A stretch of 64,000 bases of DNA from Sphagnum compactum (taxonomy: Eukaryota > Bryophyta > Sphagnopsida > Sphagnales), in contig OZ234493.1 in assembly GCA_965153455.1 (NCBI GenBank), positions 28,696,213 to 28,760,212 on the forward strand, given 5' to 3'. The notes beneath the pieces are model-generated. The model did not search any database, was not told the DNA's origin, and saw only the letters and a program-made list of their open reading frames with translations. The position numbers and the translations under genes were made by a program. Shown here piece by piece: positions 48,000-58,140 of the stretch. How positions within the stretch are numbered: the stretch's first letter is position 1; every line of letters begins with the position of its first letter.

Positions 48000-48260
48000 T
48001 TATGGTTCCAAGAGGAGTAGCGAAACACTAGGGAGTAGTGAAACACAGAGGAACACCGACCCATAAAAAAACATTGACACATGTAAAAATAACGACGCAT
48101 GAAAACAACAAAGCACAAGGGAACAGTGAAACATGCAGGAACACATGAACACTAAAATACAAGGGAACACAAGAGCAACGTAACACAAGGGAATAACAAA
48201 ACAAAAGGATCACAAGAGCAATGAAGCACAAGGGAACAACAAAGCACAAAAAAACATCAA
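48000..48260. repeat. GAAACACAAGG minisatellite, right member of an inverted pair
   Basis: This is the reverse-complement counterpart of 43,549-43,740, somewhat expanded (AACACAAGGGAACA repeated). It is separated from the right SF3A1 arm by about 670 bp that have no counterpart on the left. Confidence 0.75.
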
Positions 48261-48927
48261 AACATGGAAGAGTGGCAAAGCACGAAAGATAGAGAAGTTA
48301 GGGCCAAGCTGCAACTTCACCCCCTTTTTAAGAAGAGCGAGAATCTTCTTCATGAAACTCTTGCTGATTGAGTCGTTGAAGGAGTTGTTGAAGAGGCTAA
48401 TGTCGCCCAAACTAAAACCTAAACCTAACTAAACACTAAACACCTTGAAAACTGGTGCCCTCATGTTTTAATACCTTGAAAACTTATCACCTTAAATGTC
48501 CAACTGATACCCTTTGAGGTTTTCAAAAAGTCGACTCTCACTTGGACGAAAACAAACAAACATGTCTTAAAAAAGGTTATCACCTTTTGTGAAAATCTCC
48601 GATTCTCATTTCAAAAATCAAACTGAAAAACCTTAAAGGTTTTCATAAAATATGTGAAGAACTATCGTACACTGGTTTTGATCAACGACATAGTAATGAA
48701 CCACACATCATTGGAAAAACTGTCATTTAGGGTTAGCTTGCAAAAACAACGAATGTGCCCCAGGTTTGTCATTGGGCCAAGTAGGGCAATGCCGAGCAAG
48801 TTCTTTGTAAGTCTCCCTAACATCAGGCATCAGATTGTTAGCAGCTGGCTAGTACCGATCTGCAAAAATTGCGTGGAAAATTAGAAAACAATCTCCTACG
48901 CTAACGGGGAATTTTTGAAAGCTCAGG
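48261..48927. other. Unpaired insertion beside the right arm
   Basis: About 670 bp lie between the right minisatellite and the right arm. No counterpart exists on the left, so it was inserted here or deleted there. No gene is recognised. Confidence 0.5.
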
Positions 48928-51900
48928 GTAAGGGACCCAATTTCGGACGGACGGGGCTAAAACTTATACCCAACTTGATACCCGGATGGACCACCCATCT
49001 CCCAGCGCAAGGGGTTAGGGTTCGCGAAGCCCTAGGGTTTGGGGTTTGTTTCTTCGCGAAGAAGTCCTGTCCTGATGTTCTTCGCGACTTGCGACCTGGT
49101 TCTTCGTCGCGACATCAGACCCGAGGCGTCGTGGAGGGGTTGTGTGCGTATGCGCCTGTGAGAGAGACATTACGATTGTGTGTGGCGTGATCGAGATTCT
49201 TTTTTCGCAGAGAATTTTGGAGAGGCGTAGAAGAAATGCCGGGGATCGGAGAGGTGCTGGCTCTGCCAGCACCTTTGCTGGATGGTCTTGGGCCGCTACC
49301 GCCATCGCAGGTCGTTGAGGAGGACATGGTGGACGGAGAGCAGGAGAATGGCGCCGGGGCGGCAGCGGCGACTCGACCTGTTCCTTCGGTGGCTACGCAA
49401 ACCAAGACTATAGGCATGATCCATCCCCCTCCAGACATTCGTAGTATCGTTGATAAAACAGCGCAGTTCGTGGCTCGCAATGGACCTGAGTTCGAGAAGC
49501 GCATTCTCGCTAACGAAAAGAACAATGTGAAGTTCAATTTCTTGAATTCCTCGGATCCTTATCATGCCTACTACCAGCATAGGGTTAGCGAGTTCAAGGC
49601 ACAGCTCGCTGCGCCCGCACAGGCGCCTAACCAAGCGGCAGGCGCTACGCCTGCTGCTGCTGCTCCCAACTTGGACGACAGCGGCACTCCCCTCCCCGGT
49701 AAGCAAGCGGGGGCAGATACAGCCGCGGTCGAAGTTGCCACCAAGGCTCCGGCCAAAGTGATAGAGCCTCCGGAGCAGGATCAGTACACGGTGCGATTGC
49801 CGGAGGGAATCACGAGCTTAGAACATGATATCATCAAGCTTACAGCTCAATTTGTTGCGCAGAATGGGAAGAGTTTTCTCACGGGGTTAACGAGTCGAGA
49901 GCACGCCAATCCACAGTTCAACTTCTTGAAGCCAACACACAGCATGTTCACATTTTTCATCACCCTGGCCGATGCCTACTCCAAGGTACTCGTGCCTCCC
50001 AAGGGGCTCGTAGAGAAATTGAAGAAAGATGTGGATAATAAGACAGCTGTTCTGGAACGCTGCCTTCATCGGTTGGAGTGGGAGAGGTCCCAGGAGAGAG
50101 CCAGACAGAGAGCAGAGGACGAAATTGAACAGGAGCGCCTGCAGATGGCGCTTATCGACTGGCATGACTTTGTGGTGGTCGAAACCATTGAGTTTGCGGA
50201 GGAGGAGGACGACGAGCTCCCACAGCCCATGACAATCGAGGAAGTGGTGCGGAGAAGCAAGGCTCTAGCTGCGGAGGAAGTCGTGGAGGATATCACTGAG
50301 GGGGGTAAGGAAGTTGAGATGGAGATGGACGAAGAGGAGTTGCATTTGGTGGAGGAGGGAATGAAGTCCACGACAATCTCAGATAGCAACGGTAGTAAAG
50401 GTGCAGAGGATGCACAGCCGCCACCTGACGATGAAGATGAGGCACCGATGAGGATTGTAACGAGCTGGAAGCGACCGGAAGAACGGCTTGCGGCTGAGAA
50501 GGACCCTCTGAAGTTCGTGGTGTCACCCATCACCAACGAGCTCATCCCTGTCAACGAGATGGCAGAGCACATGCGAATCTCTCTCATCGACCCTAAGTAC
50601 AAGGAGCAAAAGGAGCGTATGATGGCTAAGCTGAGGGAGACGACACTCGCAACAGATGATGAGATTTCTCGCAACATTGTGGGTTTGGCTCGAACTCGGC
50701 CTGATATTTTTGGAACCACGGAGGAGGAGGTTTCGAATGCAGTGAAGGCTGAGATTGAGGTGAAGAAGGAAGACCCTAAGCAAGTGATTTGGGATGGGCA
50801 TACGGGCAGTATCAGCCGCACCGCAACCCAAGCCATGGCCCAAACTATGACCTTGGAAGAGCAAATTGCTGCAATTCACAGAGAAAAGGCGAACCTGACC
50901 ATTGACGGGCGACCTCTTCCAGGCCCGGTGGCACCACCTGTTCCCAAGCTTGCCGCAACGCCTGCCAGGCCTCCCCTTCCTCCTCCTGGCCTGGCCCTGA
51001 ACATCCCTCGCCCTCTGCATGTGCCCGGACAATCTGTTGCAGCATCTACGCCTCCATTGGCCCCCACGCCTGCAAGGCCTGCAATCCTCACCACCCCACC
51101 GCCGTTGCGCCCACCTCCAGCTCCCCAGACTCTGCCTCCTGGACCTCCTTTGATTGCACGACCTCCAGCTCCTATGCCCCCGCCACCTCCAGTGGTTCAA
51201 CAGCCCTTAGGACCTCCAGGTGGATCGATGGCTCAATATGCACCGATGCCCCCACCACCGAGGCCTTTTCTTCCAGCAATGCCATTGCCACCCCCACCTC
51301 CTCAGCTGTCTGCCATGCCTCCACCCCCTCCCCCAGAGGAAGCTCCCCCGCCGCCTCCGGAGGAGCCAGAACCCAAACGCCAGAAGGTGGATGAATTCCC
51401 TCTAATACCAGAGGACCAGTTTCTTGCTCAGCATCCGGTATGTGCCTCTTTCCCGCACTGGTCATGGGCACTTGAGAAAAGTGTAATGTGTTCTCAGTCC
51501 TTCTTGTTTTGTTGAGGCCGGTGGTTTGCTGTGGTGCTTTATTGACCTGTGTTGGTTATGTCCTTGACCTCCACATCCCACCCCTTGGAATCTACTGAGA
51601 AATGGTTGTTGATTAGTTTGTTCTCTTTCTCTCTTTTATTCTCCTCCTCCCCCTCTTTCTTCATCTCCCCTTCAATGGAGGTGAAGAGATCAATTTTCTT
51701 CGTTAATGCATTGACTGGGGGTCTCCCATCAGAGGACGACTTTTTAGTACAGTTTGATGACTTCATTGTGTGGGCCTTCATGTGCCGCTTTCTGAAGTTG
51801 AGTTTGAAGTCCACCGCATTGTCTTGGAAGGCCAGAATGGATTTGATGCAAACATGGATAGTCCCACTATGGCAGCGAGACCTCTGTGCAGCTAATGGTC

Positions 51901-53149
51901 ACTGTCATGCTGTTGCTTCCTCCCCCAAAACAGACATTGCTCCCCCTTAAGCTGCTCATTCTCCATCCCAGTTGCATCCTGAGTCTGAAACCCTCTGGCT
52001 GACCTGTTGTATGTCGACCAGTATAGAGATGGCATGTAACTCATTTGGAAAATCTGTGTTGGTACTATGATAATTTTCCATTTCAGCGAAAGTCCCAAAG
52101 TACTGATTTTCTTGGGAATTCTGGGCAGGGTGCTGTGCGGATTAGTGTGGCAGTACCAGCTGTGGAAGGGGAAGGCAACTTGAGGGGCCAGACTTTAGAG
52201 CTCATGATCACAACTTTGACGGAGACAATCGGAAGCCTGAAGGAAAGGATTGCAACGGAAATAGCTCTGGCTGCCAACAAGCAGAAACTGAGCGGTCGTG
52301 CAGGATTTCTCAAGGACAACTTGTCTCTTGCATACTACAACATCGGGCCTGCAGAGGTCCTCTCGTTAGGGTTCAAGGAGCGTGGTGGTAGAAAGAGATA
52401 GTACAAGAAACTCATTTCACATGTTGGGCAATGTCAAAACTTTGCTTCTATTAGTCTGTGTCCTAGCAGCTGATAATTGATGCGAGAGTAGTTTCGTAGC
52501 ACATGACTGTCTGGCCATGGATGACATTATTGAAGTCGCTTCCTCAATATTATCTGTCAGACTTTCACTTTCCTCACCGAAAGTGTTACCTAGTTTTTAG
52601 TGTCCTTGTATGAACGACTGGTGACTACCAAGTCACTGGGTTGTCCTTGGGGGCTCTACTGGTTCAGATAGAGGAGGTTGTAAGTCATAACCCTCTCTAT
52701 GCAGATCCCTCAGTACCTGAGGCTTTGATTCCAGCTTGTACAGGAGCCAGGCAAAATGACCCATCACAAGGTTATGGCAGGTGGAACCGGAAACTGCTGA
52801 CAATTTTTCCAATAGCTGTCTCTTTGATTACTAGCTGATATCTGGAGTGAGCGTTCCCATGGCTTCTGGAATCGTGACAAAAACTCTCAGGACACAGACT
52901 TTGTACAAGGTTCTTTCCCAAAAATTTCCAGCGGATTAAATATTGACGCCCATGTTCGGGGAGCTCAGGAAGTGAGTAGCAATGAATGATTGGTGGTCAG
53001 TGCCATTTATTGCTGCTGGAGACCAGAGCCTATCAACAAAATCAAAGAACCACCCAACACTTGTTTGTATGTAGGGGAGTGCAAGTAGGTTGTTGTTGGA
53101 GGTGCAACCAAATGGAAAAAGTGTTCCTGTCGATCCATCATCCATCCCT
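48928..53149. repeat. Right arm of the SF3A1 inverted duplication
   Basis: Reverse complement of 39,218-43,548. Differences include an expanded pyrimidine tract in the intron near 51,625-51,660 and a small insertion near 52,610-52,650 (GACTGGTGACTACC). The coding part shows only a handful of substitutions. Confidence 0.93.
49236..52401 (+). CDS. SF3A1: Splicing factor 3A subunit 1 (SF3A1 / PRP21), copy 2
   Basis: Complete second copy of the U2 snRNP subunit gene, transcribed away from copy 1. Exon 1 is 49236-51437 and exon 2 is 52129-52401, with a 691-bp intron (donor GTATGT, acceptor GGCAG). It also encodes 824 aa. Reading the two copies side by side, I see a single amino-acid difference, Asn versus His in the proline-rich region (copy 1 RPLNVPG, copy 2 RPLHVPG), plus a few silent changes. 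Both SURP modules, the central domain and the ubiquitin-like tail are intact, so neither copy looks like a pseudogene. The shared upstream sequence (about 300 bp, identical apart from a few changes) suggests that both keep the same promoter. Confidence 0.95.
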
Positions 53150-53894
53150 CAGTTACACTGTGACTGTCAGTTCTCTGTGGTGTTGTTCTCTGGGTGTGTG
53201 TGCGTGTGTTGGGGTGTTGGGGGTGGAGGAGGCAACACTACCAGCTCTGATATAGTTGTGATCTTCGAAGACGAATGAAGATTTCCCCTAAATCTTTGGG
53301 GATCTCTCCTGTTTCCAAGGCCTGAGGAGTGAGGCAGGGTACCTCTTGCACCAACATGTCAGACTTGACACAAGAAAATCCCACCCACCTTTGGCATGAA
53401 GTTGACCAGGGTGAACCAGTTAGTAGGTAGCAAATGGAAGTAGGTAGGAGGTAGATAATATAAGGTAAGGGAAGTAATAAGTAGGTAGGGAATATTATTA
53501 TATATTAAGTAAGTGCTTATTATGTAGGTAGGTAAATGGGTAATGCGCTTGGTGTCTACTAGGTAGGTAGATACATGTGGATGGATGTTGTTGCATAGCT
53601 AAATCATTGTGGATAGCCACGGGACATACATGAATATGATGAAAAATGATGAAAAATTGTATCCTGTTCGTTCGCACATCATCCAGCCGGCATTCTGCAG
53701 TGTTTCACTTCTGCTTGGTAAAAGTTTCACAACCCGGATGGATGGTGTGTGGACAGGAGAACACCCTCTTTTATTGAATTATATTCCTATTCCGTGGCTA
53801 ACCATGGTGGTTAGCTATGTATGTCGGGTAACTTGGGTGGTTACCTACGGAGTTTGAGAGGGATGCTGGAGGGTTTATCGAATAGGTTAGCAAC
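53150..53894. other. Right flank of the duplication with family A fragments
   Basis: No gene is seen. The stretch 53,430-53,575 is rich in GTAGGTAG, and 53,735-53,830 (GGATGGTGTGTGGACAGGAG then TAACCATGGTGGTTAGCTA) resembles both the family A repeats and the reverse complement of about 39,110-39,200. Confidence 0.55.
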
Positions 53895-54215
53895 CAAAAT
53901 CCCTAGTTCCCCACAATGATAAGCCCTAGTTCCCCTAACCATGATTCAGAGAGATGCCAACCCTTGATGAAACCACAATTGGGTCATAACTAGCATTGGT
54001 GTGTGCTAGGGTTACATAATCCCTAGTTCCCCCAACAATGATTCGGAGTGGGTGCCGGGTCACATAAGCCCTAGTTCGTTCCCCCAACAATGATTCGGAG
54101 AGACGCCAACCCTTGATGAACCACAACTGAGTCATAACGAGCATTGGTGTGTGCTAGGTCACATAATCCCCTTGTGCAGCGGACAATGATTCATTCGTAG
54201 AGACACCAATCCCCT
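53895..54215. repeat. Tandem repeat of about 85-110 bp
   Basis: The blocks CCAACAATGATTCGGAG, GACGCCAACCCTTGATGAA, CACAACTGAGTCATAAC and GCATTGGTGTGTGCTAGG recur two to three times with CCCTAGTTCCCC between them. Confidence 0.75.
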
Positions 54216-56636
54216 CCCCACCCTCCCCGCATTTTCCTTTGTATTGCATTGGACACTATGGAATGAAGGAAGGAGATTTTTCTATCCCATATAATGAATT
54301 CAATGTTGTTACCTACTCAATTGTTCTTGGAAGCCAAAAAAAAAAAAAAACACTCTACGAAGAAGATGTTTGACTTTATTTGCAAAAGTTAAAAAACAAA
54401 AAAGAATTGTTAGGGAATTTTTTTGGCTCCATTTTGGTTGTTGTGTCTGAGCAGAGATCACACGAATAATGAGGCCCTGTTTTTAGGTACACTCATGGCT
54501 TTTATTGGCCTTGCCTACCAAGGCAAGGATATTATTGTGTTGGGATTCATTATAGAGTGTAGTAGCTTAAGGGATTTTAATAGGCCCCTAGGTAATAACA
54601 ATAGGTCTATTTTTTATATGAGGATTTTTGAAAGATGATATTTTGGCTTGTGTTGAAACTTGAGATATTAGTTATTATATCTGTAAATTTTTTTTTTATA
54701 TTAATCCCATAACAGCCCTTGTATACAATTTTTTATACAAATAATCACATAACAACCCTTCTATACATTTTTTAATACTAATCCCATAACAACCCTTGTA
54801 TACATTAAAAATATTAATCCCATACCCAACCCTTGTATATATTTTTTAATACTAATCCCATAACAACCCTTGTATACATTTTTTTTAATACTAATATCCC
54901 ATAATAGCAATTTGTGTTATATTTTTCTAATACTAATCCCATAATAACCCAAAACAAAGAAGAGACATTTCTGACACATATCTGACACCTCCCATCAACT
55001 CCTAATTAAACAGAACCCAAGTGAATTGGGCAGAGTTGGCAGGAGGGGGATTTGATCAATTTGCATTAAATTCTCCATCTGAGCCTTCTTGGCTTTCCTT
55101 TGTCCTTGTTACAACTCTCTGCAAGTTAGCCTAGTGTTGTTGCTTTTTCTTCTCAATCTTGGCATTTACTTCTGCACATTTTTTGTCTGGTGCCCTACTT
55201 CTCCTCTCTACACAATAATGTTACTACCCTAATAAGGCACATCTGCCACACTTGTGTTGCATGTGAGAGGAGGAGGAGGAGGAGGAGGAGGAGGGTAATG
55301 CCACTCTGAAGCCAGCCAAGCTTGATTGAGGTGGCCCTTTTTCAGGCTGTGAAGCCCCCCCCCCTATTATCAATTGTGAAAAATAGTTGTGGGGTGCATC
55401 CAATTATTTATTTATTTTTAATAGTATATTTAATTTTAATTTTTTAATTTTTAATTTAATTTTTTTGGGTGGTGGGTCTCTTTGATTAGTCCTTGCCCCC
55501 CCCCCCCCCCCCCCCAAAAACCACTCACACTATGCCTGAATAACCTGCTGAGAAAAGAGAGAGAAAGAGAGAGAGAAATTATACATACATACATACATAT
55601 ATGTGTACATAAATTATATGTATAATATATATTATTATTGTAAATGTACATTTTTTACTTCCCTTCCCTTTCATCCACTTAGTCATTGGCAGGCTCACCA
55701 TAACATGGATGCCAAATAGATTCACCATGGGAATTGATCATCCATCCATCATCAGCATCATTATTTCCCAATAGGTGCTCTCTCACAAGGCTAGTGGATT
55801 TATTTTTCAACAAATTTCGACCTTTTTCAACAAAAAATGAAATAAAATTTAGGAAATTTTTTATTCAAATTTTTTTTTTCTATTGTAAAATTGACAAAAT
55901 CTCCTAATATTTTTTAGGCAAAAAGTTGCCAAATTTTTTATATCTCAAAATTGGGGCAAAAAATAATTTTTACCAGCTTGCATTGCAAGGTAACCTAGAG
56001 GAGGAGTAAAGTGGGTGGGATGTGCATTTTGTTTGTTGCTTTTGCTTTTTGTTTATTCTAGTGTAAAATTCACCCTAAATTTTCTACCAAAAATTTGGAA
56101 AATAGAAAATGATTTATTTTTTTATTTTAATATTTTGATTTGACCAAATTGAATTAAACCTACCCTGAAATTTCTAACTCATGTCTTTACTCATATTTTA
56201 ATTAGTCTTCTTTTAAATACTCGTTTTCTAACTACTTTGTTTTTCAAACCACTCGTATTAAAAATTTGCCAAAAATTTGATTGATATCACAAAATTGAAA
56301 ACAAAAAAAAAAAATTCTGAAATTTCTAAGGCCATATTTTCACTCGTATTTTAATCATTCTTTATTTTAACTAAAAATATTTTAAATAGATGTATTTTTT
56401 TTCTCCGCCCGTATTTTCACAACTCGTATTTGAACCACTCGTATTTTGATTTGTGTACGTACAGGTCGCGTAGCAGTCGTCGTGGTATGCCTGGGTCCGT
56501 TCGTTCTCCGTGCGTTCCATCCGCGTTCACAACTAGTGGACGGCAAGTGGGGTTTCTGAGAACGCCGAGTCGCCCCTCTCTCTCTCTCTCTCTCCTGTGT
56601 TTTTTTTTTTTTTTTTTGGGTGGCAATTTCGTGTTA
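54216..56636. other. Intergenic sequence with microsatellites
   Basis: No gene is recognised. It includes a tandem repeat at 54,690-54,960, GGA repeats at 55,265-55,292, a run of about 20 C near 55,496-55,515, GA and CATA repeats near 55,556-55,620, and a TC run near 56,575-56,595. A GC-richer patch at 56,455-56,580 has no clear function. Confidence 0.5.
54690..54960. repeat. Tandem repeat, unit about 35-45 bp
   Basis: The unit contains ATACTAATCCCATAACAACC and CTTGTATACATTTTTTA, and recurs about six times with variable T tracts. Confidence 0.85.
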
Positions 56637-57173
56637 TAGCCAAAGTGGCGATGATCCACAGCTCGATTTAGCCAAATTTGGCTACAAGCAAAATATGAAA
56701 GTGAAAATATATGAAAAAAATAAAAATCCTTCTATATTCTTGGCTACCCTACTTGAACCATGTACAGAAATCTGGCGATTTTTTTCCCTTAAATTTTGGT
56801 CAAATTATGTCTATTGAAAATCTCAAAAAGCACATGTTTTTAGCACTTTTTATTTTTTATTATGGCATTTTGGCTACATATAGCCAGCCAAAAAAAAGGC
56901 AGAGAGCCTTTTTTTTTTCGCTTGCTTTATACTATAGCCTAGAAAGCTATATTAAAATATAAAAGTGTGAAAATCAAGTGCGTTTTGAGATTTTAAATAG
57001 CCATAATTTCACCAAAAGTTAAGAAAAAAATCGCCAGATTTCTGTACTTTATTCAAGAAGGGTAGCCAAGAATATAGAATTTTTTATTTTATTTATTTTT
57101 ATATTTTCACTTTCATATTTTTCTTGTAGCCAAATTTGGATAAATCTTCCTGTGGATTTCGCCAGTCTGGCTA
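56637..57173. mobile_element. 537-bp foldback (MITE-like) element
   Basis: The left end, TAGCCAAAGTGGCGATGATC, and the right end, whose reverse complement reads TAGCCAGACTGGCGAAATCC, begin two long arms. The arms stay complementary for over 200 bp (ATTTGGCTACAAG, ATATGAAAGTGAAAATAT, ATATTCTTGGCTACCCT, GTACAGAAATCTGGCGATTT), leaving a short loop near 56,880-56,930. It has no coding capacity. I found no clear target-site duplication, so its superfamily is open. It lies about 1 kb upstream of the RME-8-like start codon. Confidence 0.88.
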
Positions 57174-58140
57174 CATCGCAACAAAACTGACGAAAAAAAC
57201 ACTGCGGGTCCCCTCTATCTTCGTCTTCTTCGTCGCCGTCGTCGTCGTCGTCGTCGTCCCGTCCTCTCCGCGACCGCGTAAACCGCGTTTTACCGCTTCC
57301 GCATTTGGACGCTTCCTTGCCCGGCTCACCCAAGTTCTCGTCCCGCACTCTCCCTCTGTGTGTGTGTGTGTGTGTGTGTCTCTCTCTCTCTCTCAGAGAC
57401 AGGATTCGGTAAGATCCAACTTTCATGCCTTGATCACTCGAGATCCAACAACTACAAGAAAAAAGAAGGGAAAAAGGGACTATTAGTTCTAGATGCATGC
57501 AGTGGCTGGATTTCCATGGCAGATCTAGAAGAGTGCCTGCCTCCAATCAATTTGTAGACGCTGCTGCGGCTTGCTTGGTTTTGTGATTGCAATTTTTCAT
57601 TTCTGCACATGCTCAATGTGAGATTAATCTCACGTATTTTTCAAAAAAAAATCTGGGTTTGATTTTGTTTTGGGGGGGATACTCTTCAGGAATGGTTCTG
57701 TTTTTTTGGCAAGCACCTTCGACTCCGATTTTCAAAAAATTTATGATGAGTTGTAAGCTTTCTTCGACTTCTGTGGGTTTGGCTTCCAACTCTCGTGACT
57801 AGACACAAGCTGGGGTCGAGTACGTTGGGGGAAACTTCAATATTGTGTACAAGCTGCTGGTTGATGAGTTCTTTGTTTTACTATGCTTTTGGGGGAGGAG
57901 GCCTTGCATTTGATTATTGCGAAGGATCCAATCATGGGTAGCTTGGAAGGCGAGGAGTAATTGCGGAAAATGGAAGTTCTGGATGCTGCTCTAGTGAGGT
58001 TGCAGTGAATGGGGTGGTGGGTGTTCTACTATTGCTGGCATTTTTTGTTTTCTGGGAAGCTCTGGTAGAGAGTACTAGAACTCTAGTAGATCCAGGAGCA
58101 GTTGAGGAGTTGCTGTTGTGTGGAGGCGGAGGACATCATC
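57174..58140 (+). promoter_or_regulatory. Probable promoter and 5' UTR of the RME-8-like gene
   Basis: GC rises sharply here, with GTCGTC repeats at 57,230-57,255, a TG microsatellite at 57,358-57,378 and CT runs after it. ORFs here are short and antisense to low-complexity tracts. The transcription start cannot be placed; a 5' UTR intron is possible. Confidence 0.45.

Larger units (their letters stand above)
43549..48927. other. Spacer between the two SF3A1 arms
   Basis: A 5.4-kb spacer, AT-rich apart from its two ends. Both ends carry an inverted pair of CTTGTGTTTCGTTG-type minisatellites (43,549-43,740 and 48,000-48,260). Between them, minus-strand pieces at 45,517-45,227, 46,127-45,753 and 47,417-47,133 are protein-like but short, mutually out of frame and unrecognised; they are probably remains of old elements. 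A TTTCATCCA-rich stretch fills 47,780-47,960. Confidence 0.6.

Noticed and set aside
55451-55651. Minus-strand ORF over the poly-C and CATA repeats
   Set aside because: It is a frame through microsatellites, giving poly-Gly and Ser/Leu runs, with no support as a gene.
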